From contig NZ_JACA01000041.1 of the NCBI RefSeq assembly GCF_000520995.1, positions 1-64,000 of the forward strand: a DNA stretch of 64,000 nucleotides, read 5' to 3'. Of this stretch, positions 43,601 through 51,807 are shown in pieces (position 1 is the stretch's first letter; each line of letters begins with the position of its first letter). Origin of the DNA: Aquimarina macrocephali JAMB N27 (GTDB lineage Bacteria; Bacteroidota; Bacteroidia; Flavobacteriales; Flavobacteriaceae). Under the pieces are notes generated by a model. The model saw nothing but the letters and a program-made list of their open reading frames with translations. It did no database searches and was not told where the DNA came from. The position numbers and the translations under genes are program-made.

Positions 43601-43920
43601 CCTAAAGAGGTTACAATAACTTCGCCTAAGGCTTCTGCATCTTCCTGTAAGATAACATCGATTGCGGTTTGATTAGCAATCGGTATTTCTCGCGTGACAT
43701 ATCCCAAATACGAAAAGACTAATGTTTGATCAGTACTTGCTTCGATAGTATACTTACCGTCAAAATCTGTCGTCGTTCCAGTCCTAGTTCCCTGTACTAG
43801 AATTGTTGCCCCGGGTAAGGGACCTGATATGTCCCGTACAGTCCCTGTTATTGTAGTTTGGCTATAGCCAATACTCGATAGCAGTACTGCACACATTAAA
43901 ATTAAGAGTTGTTTTCTCAT
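40693..43920 (-). CDS. SusC/RagA-family TonB-linked outer membrane protein
   Basis: 1075 residues. Signal peptide to about 20, carboxypeptidase D-like domain (ITGTVRDISGPLPGATILVQ) at 22-95, TonB-plug domain with VEKRDKLSSTYSKIDADKLV, NIQIRGTSSLGGSSQPLIIV and ALNGVIVITTKKGKKGK, then a 22-strand beta-barrel ending in RTYAFSIKFNY. It imports a large substrate across the outer membrane with energy from TonB. Followed by its SusD partner in the same transcript. A 626-base leader separates it from the next gene upstream. Confidence 0.95.
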   Translation of the reverse strand: MRKQLLILMCAVLLSSIGYSQTTITGTVRDISGPLPGATILVQGTRTGTTTDFDGKYTIEASTDQTLVFSYLGYVTREIPIANQTAIDVILQEDAEALGEVIVTSLGFVEKRDKLSSTYSKIDADKLVQPVENKIIDGIAGKAAGVSINATSGDPGAGSNIQIRGTSSLGGSSQPLIIVDGVPLNNDTIEGSGSGDTSAGVSQQSRLNDLNPDDIESFQVFKGASAGALYGTRALNGVIVITTKKGKKGKMRITFSSGVSIDEVSYKHPLQQSFGQGTNGNYSPTSAFSWGDRISDRSGAQDDVDTTGEFFESLVSNNTIYPITQKNRREQYVDSNFDKVFGTGITLDNRFTLSTGNEKGTYFLSGGHVDQDGTIKNSFYKKTNFTLSTSQNFTDRLTANIKGNYIHTSSNRIQQGSNTAGLYLGLLRTSPDFDITDYKGDYNNGSGTIVQSRHRSYRRYLGNSDNAIYNNPLWTINEQGSTAKVNRFIGTAELKYQWNDNINSILRGGADFYSDNRVYFFPYYTASSARRFGLLNDETINNEEYTMDILTSFRYALTEQLNTNVIVGYGINDRRRKRHFIEADNFIANFRKPLDPVEISAKENISSEITRTSRRNIRFYGTANFDYANQLFLTLGGAYEKHSVLPKSDNAFFYPSAELGWTFSRLINGFDPLSFGKLRLAFGQVGNVPLAHREETVFEVGSFSTFSDAIALEDFGGGFQFDERLGNPNLKPEIKTEYEVGLDFRFFTNKLSLSTTYYKNETKDVLLNIAIPPTLGFSEIYGNGATIENEGFEVELKYDFIKNRDWKASAAINFSTNKNLVSKIEGGGVVSFTPGSSIQSVAIEGEPLGVLYTQGAQRNADGSLVLDANGFPIVDTGGNKVVGDPNPDWLGGLQLSVSYKDISISALFDTSQGNDMAQRTRFITSYFGTHGDVGNTITLNEDLVNFNGDVVPAGTSVRANIGNFGNGNVLLDESYYRNLYGFGDGKLNEFAVGDASWTRFRELSLSYQLNSQGLQKTTGLSSIEFTASGRNLVIWTDVVGIDPDVNQFGVGRGKGLDYFSNPGVRTYAFSIKFNY

Positions 43921-44546
43921 ACAATTGTGATTTGATTAGACATGAATTAAAATGATACTACATTTTAGTTAGTGAATTATAATTTTGAATATTTTGGGGA
44001 GGATATAGAGTAGGTGAAATCCTATGAAATTCTGAAATAAAAAGGAAAACCATCTTTGGTATAAAGAGTAATCGAATATGCAGAATATCAAGGTGCCTTA
44101 TTAACATAGAGGTTAATGAAACATGCAGTATATGTATACTAAATGGTTTATTTAGAAGCATTTTCGTGTTTTTACTAAGATTTATACCAAAGAGATATAC
44201 TATAAATAGGTAAGTATACCTACAACTAATAGAAATTGGTTAAGCGCGGGCACTACATTAATTGTTACTTGTATTGACTATGGTGCCTATTATATAAGAC
44301 GTGTTATTGGGCATTACCCCCCCCCAATTGGAGTTCACTTTTTTTAATGAAAAATGCGGATAATCAGTAAATTTTTAGTTTTTTATGATTTACTATGAAG
44401 ATATTGAAAAAAAATTAAAAAATATTTGAAGAATAAAAAAAATGATCAAACTCATCGGTAGCGTATAAATTTGATGAGAAATACAAAGTTTTGAATAACA
44501 AATGTTTAACTACGACATGCTACTGTTTAAGGTTATAGATAGCTAA
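43921..44546. other. 626-base region upstream of susC, with C9 tract and small inverted repeat
   Basis: No convincing open frame. A run of nine C at 44317-44325 stands out in AT-rich DNA. TAGGTA-AGTA-TACCTA at 44207-44222 is a small inverted repeat. No clear minus-strand TAnnTTTG element was found, so the susC promoter is not located. Confidence 0.5.
44317..44325. repeat. C9 homopolymer
   Basis: Nine consecutive C bases, the only such run noticed in the window, about 400 bases upstream of the susC start and 220 bases beyond the TIR gene end. Length variation here would be easy to test. Confidence 0.9.
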
Positions 44547-45107
44547 TTACGATGCTAACCAGGCACTTAGTTCTATGACATCTCCATTAGGAGATTTAAC
44601 ATCATATCCTTCTGGATTTGTTTCACTTTTTTGAATGTAATGGAATTTTTGCAGGTATTCGGATCCTCCATAATCTGTATAATCCTCTCGTATAGGAAAA
44701 ATAGCGATATGATCTTTGGTTTTTTGTGTATTGGCATATCGTAATTCCCACTTACAGCGTTTAGAAATAATGGCATTTTCTGTTGCCAGGAAAATAAATT
44801 TCCTATTATCTTTTATTTTTTCTTCTGTCCTTTCTTGGATCTGTTTGTCGGTTATTTTACTTGGTTTTTCTGGAGTACTCTGATCTAACAATAAGTAATC
44901 TGCATAGATAAGTACACCAAACCCTTTTAAAAAATTAATTGCACTGTCAAGTTCTTCAAGCTCATCGTGTTTATAAGAAAAAAACAGAGAGGTTTTAAGG
45001 AATTTTGTTTCTTCCTTAAAGAGTTGTAGACTTTCAGTAATAGACTTACTATATATTCTCGCTGCATTTCTAAACTGCAATAGCCCGTACTTAGGTAATA
45101 TATTCAT
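44547..45107 (-). CDS. TIR domain protein
   Basis: 186 residues. Residues about 38-185 form a TIR-like flavodoxin fold: TSLFFSYKHDELEELDSAINFLKGFG (BB-loop side), VLIYADYLLLD, KFIFLATENAIISKRCKWELRYA and DHIAIFPIRED. The Glu of CKWEL occupies the position of the NADase catalytic glutamate. Bacterial TIR proteins act as NAD+ hydrolases or signal producers in phage defence, usually with a sensor encoded beside them. Here neighbours are a SusC gene and a lipocalin-like gene, so no partner is evident. Confidence 0.8.
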   Translation of the reverse strand: MNILPKYGLLQFRNAARIYSKSITESLQLFKEETKFLKTSLFFSYKHDELEELDSAINFLKGFGVLIYADYLLLDQSTPEKPSKITDKQIQERTEEKIKDNRKFIFLATENAIISKRCKWELRYANTQKTKDHIAIFPIREDYTDYGGSEYLQKFHYIQKSETNPEGYDVKSPNGDVIELSAWLAS

Positions 45108-45244
45108 GAGTTCTTTAACATGATCGTGTGTGAATATCTTAACGTACTGACCCTAGGTTTTGTTGTTGTGGATATTGTTAAATCTTCATTATGCCGAATG
45201 TAATAAAAGGTTTCTTTGCTATATGTTCAGGGAATATGATATAG

Positions 45245-45286
45245 AAATGTCCAGATCTAATATCATATCAAATCTGAACATTTTTA
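45245..45286. terminator. probable terminator hairpin
   Basis: AAATGTCCAGAT (45245-45256) pairs with ATCTGAACATTT (45272-45283) with one G-T pair, and T residues follow on the plus strand. It lies between the TIR gene start and the end of the minus-strand lipocalin-like gene, so its direction of use is unclear. Confidence 0.5.
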
Positions 45287-45304
45287 ACACAATATATTTT
45301 TGGA

Positions 45305-45712
45305 TTATTTCCTCCTATATGTATTTACAAAAGTATCTGATGAACTTTTGGATGTGAGAACAAGTGTGGCGTTTTCTGGGGTCGAAACTACGAAAGCACT
45401 ATTATTGCTAATTGTAAGATTAGCACCAGTAACAGTATAATCATAAGTTGTTTTAGAATCTTCTTCACATACATTTTCTGTGTTAGAAGTATGAAGAGTA
45501 ATACTTACTTTATTTGAATTGTTAAATACATAAGTCTCCATAAGGTCGCAGGTATCTAAATCAATATTAGTTCCATTTTTAGTAGAACTGGATAATTGCC
45601 ATTGACCGATAATAAAGGTTTCATTAATTGTGCCGACGATATCATCATCAGTACTGCATGAAAAAGTAATACTTAACCCTATTAAAGCGAATACAATTAA
45701 TTTTTTGCTCAT
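45305..45712 (-). CDS. lipocalin-like lipoprotein
   Basis: 135 residues. Lipobox in LSITFSC (Cys19), acidic STDDD start of the mature protein, then IGQWQLSSSTKNGTNIDLDTC and VFNNSNKVSITLHTS, a small beta-barrel of the lipocalin-like families common in Flavobacteriaceae. Two Cys could form a disulfide. Function unknown. Its upstream region carries a -7 element and two 11-base direct repeats, and an AraC-type regulator gene lies just upstream on the same strand. Confidence 0.75.
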   Translation of the reverse strand: MSKKLIVFALIGLSITFSCSTDDDIVGTINETFIIGQWQLSSSTKNGTNIDLDTCDLMETYVFNNSNKVSITLHTSNTENVCEEDSKTTYDYTVTGANLTISNNSAFVVSTPENATLVLTSKSSSDTFVNTYRRK

Positions 45713-45734
45713 AATTTTCTTTTTTTGTTTTGAG

Positions 45735-45780
45735 CAAAATTAGCTTGGTTTTAAAAGTTAGAAGTCTCCAAAAGTTAGAA
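45735..45780 (-). promoter_or_regulatory. promoter with two 11-base direct repeats upstream of the lipocalin-like gene
   Basis: On the minus strand TAATTTTG (45735-45742) matches TAnnTTTG, 23 bases upstream of the start. TTCTAACTTTT occurs twice (45753-45763 and 45770-45780), 17 bases apart start to start, where the -33 region would be. Direct repeats beside the -33 box are typical of AraC-type activators, and one is encoded at 45808-46935. Confidence 0.5.
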
Positions 45781-45807
45781 TTGAACAATTATGGACTCTT
45801 TTTATTA

Positions 45808-46935
45808 TTACATCTGTTCTTTGTATATTTTTTTAAATGTAGTTGGTGTATGACCGGTTTCTTTCTTGAAATATTTATAAAATGCAGATTTAGAATTAAA
45901 ACCAGCTTCAAGTCCTATTGCAACCATATCATAGTTATCAAATTCAGGGTTCAAAATCATGATTTTAGCTTCTTTCACTCTATATAAGTTTAGATAATCA
46001 GAAAAGTTCTTTTGAGTAACACTATTAATTATTTGAGAAAGGTAACCAATGCTTATATTTAACCTGGCTGCAATATCATCTCTACTCAATTGTTGATTTC
46101 TATATAATTTTTCAGTTTCTAAAAGTTGTATGAATTTTTTAAAATATGGGTTGTCTTCTCCTTCTTTAAATTTTATAATATCTTTCTGTTTTTCATTTGC
46201 TTTCTTTTTGTTTATCTCTCTTATTTCGAATCTGTTTTTGGCCAAAGTAAACTTGTATATACCTTGATAACCAATCCAATAAAAAAGAATATTAAGCAAT
46301 AGCCATATAATAATAGAATAATCATTGTTATAATAGTAGTCTACTACATTAGTTATAATCCAAAAAAAGATGAGTAAAACATGAAAAGTATAAAATAAAC
46401 GTATCCATTTTAGATCATAGCCGATATCTGGTTGATATTTGATCGTATTTTTAAGTAACAAACGAAATTCTACTACAAGTAATGCTAGATTAAATAGGAT
46501 TGAAAAATAATATTCTATCGTATAAAAATGTGGTATCCATGCTTTATTATGAATAGGATATAAATCAAAATAAAACTGCCCGCCAATATACAAGTTTAGT
46601 CCTATTGATATAATAAAGGGAACAAATAATACCCATTGTTTATTTCTAAGCTTTAATGATGGATTTAATAATTTTAAGTAATAAAAATATAAAGTTACCG
46701 GAAAAACCAATACTAATTCAATATCTTCTAGTATTCTAAAGCCTTGGTATTCTTTATACCAATCATAATGTAAGGCCCAGTATTGAATATTGATAAAAAC
46801 CCCAAGTAAAAGACTTATTCCCAGATATAAATTTGCTTTGTTTTTAAAGAATCTGGAGAATAAAATTATGATCGCAAAGATGAATCCTTGAGTTACTCCT
46901 ATTAAAATCAAAAAATCTAATATTTCAAAATTCAT
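45808..46935 (-). CDS. AraC-family regulator with N-terminal multi-helix membrane domain
   Basis: 375 residues. The first 235 contain about seven hydrophobic helices (LDFLILIGVTQGFIFAIIIL, LYLGISLLLGVFINIQYWAL and so on). The C-terminal 100 are a double HTH AraC domain (SRDDIAARLNISIGYLSQIIN, then DMVAIGLEAGFNSKSAFYKYFKKETGHTP is interrupted by the turn). This membrane-bound AraC type is common in Bacteroidota and probably senses an envelope signal. The downstream lipocalin-like gene has direct repeats in its promoter. Confidence 0.88.
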   Translation of the reverse strand: MNFEILDFLILIGVTQGFIFAIIILFSRFFKNKANLYLGISLLLGVFINIQYWALHYDWYKEYQGFRILEDIELVLVFPVTLYFYYLKLLNPSLKLRNKQWVLFVPFIISIGLNLYIGGQFYFDLYPIHNKAWIPHFYTIEYYFSILFNLALLVVEFRLLLKNTIKYQPDIGYDLKWIRLFYTFHVLLIFFWIITNVVDYYYNNDYSIIIWLLLNILFYWIGYQGIYKFTLAKNRFEIREINKKKANEKQKDIIKFKEGEDNPYFKKFIQLLETEKLYRNQQLSRDDIAARLNISIGYLSQIINSVTQKNFSDYLNLYRVKEAKIMILNPEFDNYDMVAIGLEAGFNSKSAFYKYFKKETGHTPTTFKKIYKEQM

Positions 46936-47062
46936 ACTTAATAAAAGTTTATTTTGTCTTAATTGTGTACCTCAGGTAGAATATGTGTATAATTTAAGAA
47001 ACAAATCACATTACAATAGGGTTGGTATAAAGTATGTACTTTCTTTTTTACAGTTTAGTGAT

Positions 47063-48562
47063 CTAGGTTGGAGTTTGTCTAGACGATTGTAACTTTAATA
47101 TCTCTGTTGTTCTATTTCTGGTTTGAAGGCATAATTTACCATCTTCAATTAAAGATTTACCAAAACTAGGAATCATTTGTTTTAAGATATCACCCCATGA
47201 TTTTGATTTCATTTCTTCTGGGAAACATTCTGACAGAACATCTAACATTATAGAAACAGAGGTAGAGGCTCCAGGTGAGGCACCTAGTAATACTGCCATT
47301 GTCTTTTTCTGGTTGGTAACAATTTCGGTTCCAAATTTAAGGACTCCACCTTCTTCTTTGTCTTTTTTAATAATCTGTACTCTTTGCCCGGCAGTGATTA
47401 ACTCCCAATCTTCAAACTTAGCTTCGGGATAGTATTTTTGTAATGTAGCAAATCGTTCTTCTGGGGACTGATATACTTGTTGGATTAGATATTTTGTTAA
47501 TGACAAATTGTGAATTCCTGCAGCTAACATGGGCCAAATGTTATGTGCCTCTATAGATAGTGGGAGATCCATATATGTGCCATTCTTTAAAAACTTGGTA
47601 GAGAAACCAGCATAAGGCCCAAATAATAATGAACGTTCTCCATCTAACATTCTGGTGTCGAGATGAGGTACAGACATTGGTGGGGATCCGGTTTCGGCTT
47701 TGCCATAGACTTTAGCTTCGTGTTTAACGATAACATCTGGATTGTTGCAACGCAAGAACTGACCACTCACAGGAAAACCACCATATCCACGTTCTTCTGG
47801 GATATCTGATTTTTCTAGAAGTAATAGTGATCCGCCACCAGCACCAACAAAAACAAATTGAGTAGTAACCGTTTTTTCTTCTGAGCTTTGTAAATCTGTT
47901 ACATCAATTTGCCAATTACCATTGTCTTGCATTCTAAGATCTTCTACTTCATGACCAAGATGCAGGTTTACGCCATCACAGGTTTCGAGATATTTTATCA
48001 TTCCGCGTGTAATAGCACCAAAGTTTACATCTGTGCCAATAGGCATTCTTGTAGCAGCAACCTTCTGTTTAGGGTCACGACCAGTCATAATCAGGGGAAT
48101 CCATTCAGTGATTTCTTTATGATCTTCTGCATATTTCATGTTCTTAAACATGTCGTATTGAGTCAATGCTTCATGTCTCTTTTTTAGAAATGCAATGTTT
48201 TGATCACCCCACAAAAAGCTCATATGATCAATATCATTAATAAATGGACTTTCTGTTTGTATAGAACCTTTTTCTAGCAAATATGCCCATAACTGTTTTG
48301 AAACTTCAAAATTAGCACTAATTCTTAGTGCTTTAGAGATGTCTATTGCTCCGTTTTCTCGCTCGGGAGTATAATTCAATTCACAAAAGGCAGAATGCCC
48401 GGTACCTGCGTTATTCCATGCATCAGAACTTTCGGCGCCTACTTTGTCTAATCGTTCGTAGATGTTTATCTGGGCATCAGGAATTAATTCTTTTATGAGT
48501 ACACCTAAAGTGGCACTCATAATTCCGGCACCGATAAGAGTAAAGTTATTTATATTAGGCAT
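47063..48562 (-). CDS. mqo: malate:quinone oxidoreductase
   Basis: 499 residues, typical length. FAD-binding N-terminus (NFTLIGAGIMSATLGVLIKEL), AESSDAWNNAGTGHSAFCELNYTPE, and RVQIIKKDKEEGGVLKFGTEIV plus LLGASPGASTSVSIMLDVL near the end are diagnostic of Mqo. It oxidises malate to oxaloacetate and passes electrons to quinone as a peripheral membrane enzyme in the TCA cycle. Monocistronic. Confidence 0.97.
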   Translation of the reverse strand: MPNINNFTLIGAGIMSATLGVLIKELIPDAQINIYERLDKVGAESSDAWNNAGTGHSAFCELNYTPERENGAIDISKALRISANFEVSKQLWAYLLEKGSIQTESPFINDIDHMSFLWGDQNIAFLKKRHEALTQYDMFKNMKYAEDHKEITEWIPLIMTGRDPKQKVAATRMPIGTDVNFGAITRGMIKYLETCDGVNLHLGHEVEDLRMQDNGNWQIDVTDLQSSEEKTVTTQFVFVGAGGGSLLLLEKSDIPEERGYGGFPVSGQFLRCNNPDVIVKHEAKVYGKAETGSPPMSVPHLDTRMLDGERSLLFGPYAGFSTKFLKNGTYMDLPLSIEAHNIWPMLAAGIHNLSLTKYLIQQVYQSPEERFATLQKYYPEAKFEDWELITAGQRVQIIKKDKEEGGVLKFGTEIVTNQKKTMAVLLGASPGASTSVSIMLDVLSECFPEEMKSKSWGDILKQMIPSFGKSLIEDGKLCLQTRNRTTEILKLQSSRQTPT

Positions 48563-48620
48563 GGTATGTATTTGTTGTTAAATTAAGCGTTGTTATATGT
48601 CACTTTTTGTTTTTATCCTT

Positions 48621-49154
48621 TTATTTATTTAACATAGCATAAATAGCTACGCTAATATGTTTTCCGTCTTTGATTTCACTGTCGACCATAGTCCCTTCAT
48701 ATTTGAAATCGAATTTAGCCAATCCATTTTTGCAGTTCGTATTCTCTGCATCTACAAATCCTTCAATTCTATGTAATCCTAGGTTTTCGAATCCAAATTT
48801 ACAAATGAGTGGCATTACTTCTTTCATGATTCCTTTTCCCCAATACTCAGGAAGAAGCCAGAACCCGATTTCTGCTTTTTTGTTTTCTTTTTCTATAGCA
48901 TTAAGTCCTCCTGCACCATAGAAAGTGTTACCATCCTTTGAGCAGACGGCCCACCATATCCCGGTTTCATTTTTTTCTAATTCTGCAAACCATGTCATTT
49001 GTTCTTTGGTAGCTTCAAGACTATTAAAACTAACACCATAGTATTTGATTACATCAGGATTTGAAAGGCCAAGATATACATTCTCTAAATCATCATTTGT
49101 AAACTGTCTTAGCAGTAATCGTTCTGTTTCTATTATGGGAAATGTAGTTGCCAT
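48621..49154 (-). CDS. GNAT-family N-acetyltransferase, RimJ/RimL-like
   Basis: 177 residues. TERLLLRQFTNDDLENVY, EIGFWLLPEYWGKGIMKEVMPLI (acetyl-CoA loop) and LHRIEGFVDAENTNCKNGLAKFDF mark the Acetyltransf_3 group. Targets are ribosomal proteins or small molecules in characterised members; unknown here. Followed downstream by mqo and preceded 17 bases upstream by the arylamine N-acetyltransferase gene on the same strand. Confidence 0.92.
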   Translation of the reverse strand: MATTFPIIETERLLLRQFTNDDLENVYLGLSNPDVIKYYGVSFNSLEATKEQMTWFAELEKNETGIWWAVCSKDGNTFYGAGGLNAIEKENKKAEIGFWLLPEYWGKGIMKEVMPLICKFGFENLGLHRIEGFVDAENTNCKNGLAKFDFKYEGTMVDSEIKDGKHISVAIYAMLNK

Positions 49155-49171
49155 TTATGTGTAGTATGATA

Positions 49172-49948
49172 TTATGATTTGATATTTGTATGCTTCTTTA
49201 TTTCGATATCAAAATACTCTTTTAGAAGCTCATTAAATTTTATTTCTTCTGTAAACTCTATTATTTCAGAATCTGTTCCTTTGGTAATTTTGCATTGCTT
49301 GTCATTTAGAGTAATTCTTCCGGTATCGGTTACCATAGAAATTACTTTTTTTTGTGTAAAATGAGAATCCTTACTTGTTTGATGAAAAGTACACATCTCT
49401 TGAAATTCATTAAAATTTCGACCTATAGTTTTAAAAATATACTGTGGAGTTGATACCTCATTTACTATTTCATTTACTCTTAAATAATCATCATCAAATT
49501 TATCGAACTTAAAATAACCAAAATCATCTGATAACTTAACCCCGGTTTTAATCAGTAACGGAGTGTATGAAAATTTACCAAACCCTACATCTACCAGATA
49601 ATCATTGTTACGGGTAGAAGCTATTATTGCTAAATGATCATATTCTTTTCCATAATCCTTTGATTTGCTATAAACTCTACCTGAAATCATTTTTACATCA
49701 AACCCAATTTTTTTTAATAAATGATAGAATAACCCATTTAGTTCATAGCAAAACCCTCCTCTTTTTTGAACTACTATTTTATTGTAAATAGCATCAATGT
49801 CGAGAGTGATTTCTCTATTATAATGAATGTCTAAATTCTCGAAAGGAACACTTTTTAAATGAGCTTGCTGAAGTTCGAAAAGAACTTTTTCAGTAGCACT
49901 TATGTCTTTCGTATACTTTATTCGTTCTAGATAGGGTTGAATATCCAT
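49172..49948 (-). CDS. nat: arylamine N-acetyltransferase
   Basis: 258 residues. The catalytic triad is C67 (KRGGFCYELN), H105 (EYDHLAII) and D120 (YLVDVGFG), with spacings equal to the family norm (C69, H107, D122). VPFENLDIHY is the other signature. The enzyme transfers acetyl groups from acetyl-CoA to aromatic amines and hydrazines. It overlaps the flavodoxin-like reductase gene by one base, so reduction of a nitro or quinone group followed by acetylation of the amine is a sensible pair of steps. Confidence 0.93.
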   Translation of the reverse strand: MDIQPYLERIKYTKDISATEKVLFELQQAHLKSVPFENLDIHYNREITLDIDAIYNKIVVQKRGGFCYELNGLFYHLLKKIGFDVKMISGRVYSKSKDYGKEYDHLAIIASTRNNDYLVDVGFGKFSYTPLLIKTGVKLSDDFGYFKFDKFDDDYLRVNEIVNEVSTPQYIFKTIGRNFNEFQEMCTFHQTSKDSHFTQKKVISMVTDTGRITLNDKQCKITKGTDSEIIEFTEEIKFNELLKEYFDIEIKKHTNIKS

Positions 49949-50454
49949 TACTGTATTTGATTTATAAAATCGCTTAATTTTGTTTCTACCAAGTCAGGAA
50001 GGTTATTGTTTTCGATCCAGCAATGTACATCTCCAATATAGTTCATCCCCAGATACTTTGATGTTTCTACAAATGGCATATGAAATCCATCTTTTAGTTG
50101 TTTATCCGAACCACAACTTAGTACTGCCATTTCCATTCCTCTTAGTTTTCTACCTACATCTTTTTCTATTTTTAAACAATCTGAAATTCTATCTAAAAAA
50201 GTTTTCAAAATTCCACTCATTGTATACCAATACACGGGAGTTGCAAAAATAATGAGGTCATATTGACTTACGATTTCATTAATTAAAGGATGAAAATCAT
50301 CATTTCTATTTTTGAATTCGTAATCAAATTCAGATATATTTTTTGTTTTTAAATCTAGTATAGAATAGTTCATTTGTTGACTAACGAATGAAGCTGCTTT
50401 ATATGTATCTCCATTACTATTTGAACTACCGAGAATTATAATTCCTTTTTTCAT
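49948..50454 (-). CDS. flavodoxin-like NAD(P)H-dependent FMN oxidoreductase
   Basis: 168 residues with the flavodoxin fold: the FMN phosphate loop GSSNSNGDTYKAA, YDLIIFATPVYWYTMSGILKTFLDRI (flavin loop) and VLSCGSDKQLKDGF. Members reduce quinones, azo or nitro compounds or FMN. The start of the arylamine N-acetyltransferase gene shares one base with its end, indicating coupling. Confidence 0.88.
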   Translation of the reverse strand: MKKGIIILGSSNSNGDTYKAASFVSQQMNYSILDLKTKNISEFDYEFKNRNDDFHPLINEIVSQYDLIIFATPVYWYTMSGILKTFLDRISDCLKIEKDVGRKLRGMEMAVLSCGSDKQLKDGFHMPFVETSKYLGMNYIGDVHCWIENNNLPDLVETKLSDFINQIQ

Positions 50455-50754
50455 CGGGTATTATGTTCTTTTTATGTTGTCGATCTGGTTCTAATTTTTA
50501 GATAACTATTCACGACGATATGTTATATTGAGACTAAGATAGAAAAATCTATCGTGATCAGCACCGGTAGATAATATGTCGTTTATAATCCATATTTTTT
50601 GTATATGTATTAGCAGGATAGGAGGTATGTTCATCACATCTGTAGAAAATTTTATGACACTACTGTTTTATATACCTTTTATTCTATTGCAGATATAGTT
50701 GAGTTCTTTTTTTTGGATTAAAGTCAAACTCGTTATTGATTATGGGTAACTTTG
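50455..50754. other. 300-base gap without a recognised feature
   Basis: Between the DUF5694 gene end and the FMN oxidoreductase start, both on the minus strand. No ORF, strong hairpin or repeat shared with other parts of the window was found. The promoter of the reductase-acetyltransferase pair must lie here. Confidence 0.5.
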
Positions 50755-51624
50755 TTATTGATTATTCTTTAGATATTCCCAGCTTGAAACCACTTCAAAA
50801 TCCGGAATGTTTTCAAATAACATGTCTAATGTCCATTTATGATTACTACCAACAATAACAAGTATTCTATCCCCTGTTTGTTTCATTTTTAGAATATTGC
50901 CTGCCATTCTAATATTTCTTTGATACCATCGGCCTAACCAATCGGGGCCGATCCAGTTTTTTTGGATTCCTACTCTTATTTCATACATATGCATACGTTG
51001 AGCATTAAATTTTTGAGCCGTTGGAGAGTTCATAAGCGCAATACGATCATATAGATTATGATCGTTGTATGTCTTTTGATTTTGATTAAAAATCTTGGTT
51101 AGGTGCTTTTCATATCTATTGTAAAAACCTTCATCATTTTTCTTAGCATACTCACTAAATGAATCAAAGGAAAAATTTTCTAAAGACCCTATAAATTCGG
51201 TTTGGTTATCAAAAAAGTATATGCTATCATGTTTCATTTCCTTAGCAATGCGAAATCCTAATTGATAAACTTCATTCCTCTTATTTGAAATATTAAATGT
51301 ATCAGCTACAAAAGATTGATACTCTTTGTTTGCTACAGATAATGCAGAAGGCTCCCATTCTAATACTACTTTTGTAGGATTGTATATGGATATAGCTTTG
51401 ACCAATTTTGCAATATTCTCTTGATTTTCGGGTTCGAGAATGTCTTTGCCAAAATGTAATGTCCCTACAATCATAATTTTTGATTGCGTTAATGAATCAT
51501 AATTTTTTAATGTGTTTTCTGCTTTCTCAAGCTCGTTAAGGGCAGGGCTACTTTTATTGGGATTACAACTAAATACGACTACAAGTACTAATAATAGTAA
51601 AAGACTGTTTGAAAATTGTTTCAT
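50755..51624 (-). CDS. DUF5694 lipoprotein (TraB/Tiki-like)
   Basis: 289 residues from ATG 51624, which begins a signal ending in a lipobox (VVVFSC). The mature part has KIMIVGTLHFGKD, TKVVLEWEPSAL and ILVIVGSNHKWTLDMLFEN, that is, a GTxHF, an E-rich and a GxxH motif that recall the TraB/PrgY/Tiki metal-dependent fold. DUF5694 proteins have no proven function. ATGs at 51654 and 51639 are less likely starts because they would extend the signal needlessly. A good -7 element lies 28 bases upstream. Confidence 0.82.
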   Translation of the reverse strand: MKQFSNSLLLLLVLVVVFSCNPNKSSPALNELEKAENTLKNYDSLTQSKIMIVGTLHFGKDILEPENQENIAKLVKAISIYNPTKVVLEWEPSALSVANKEYQSFVADTFNISNKRNEVYQLGFRIAKEMKHDSIYFFDNQTEFIGSLENFSFDSFSEYAKKNDEGFYNRYEKHLTKIFNQNQKTYNDHNLYDRIALMNSPTAQKFNAQRMHMYEIRVGIQKNWIGPDWLGRWYQRNIRMAGNILKMKQTGDRILVIVGSNHKWTLDMLFENIPDFEVVSSWEYLKNNQ

Positions 51625-51651
51625 AAGTTGATGTTTCATAATTGTTACTAA

Positions 51652-51680
51652 CAAACGTACATCGTTATTAAGATAACTTT
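51652..51680 (-). promoter_or_regulatory. promoter of the DUF5694 gene with shared 18-base motif
   Basis: On the minus strand TACGTTTG (51652-51659) matches TAnnTTTG, 28 bases from the start codon. Directly upstream, AAAGTTATCTTAATAACG (51663-51680) matches 16 of 18 bases of a motif at 52221-52238 upstream of the SnoaL-like gene. Confidence 0.5.
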
Positions 51681-51807
51681 GTGTTGTACTACTTAATCAA
51701 GATACGTTTGTGTAAAGATGAAAGGAACATGAAATTGTTACAGTGCTTTTATAATTTAGAATTGTGGTATTTGGTATAAAATTTTATAGAGTAGCCGTAG
51801 TTTTTAA

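Noticed and set aside
40693..43920. Plus-strand frames over susC
   Set aside because: Frame shadows of the SusC gene, which has all of its domains in order.
51625..51654. ATGs at 51654 and 51639 as starts of the DUF5694 gene
   Set aside because: The -7 element at 51652-51659 and the signal peptide both fit the ATG at 51624.
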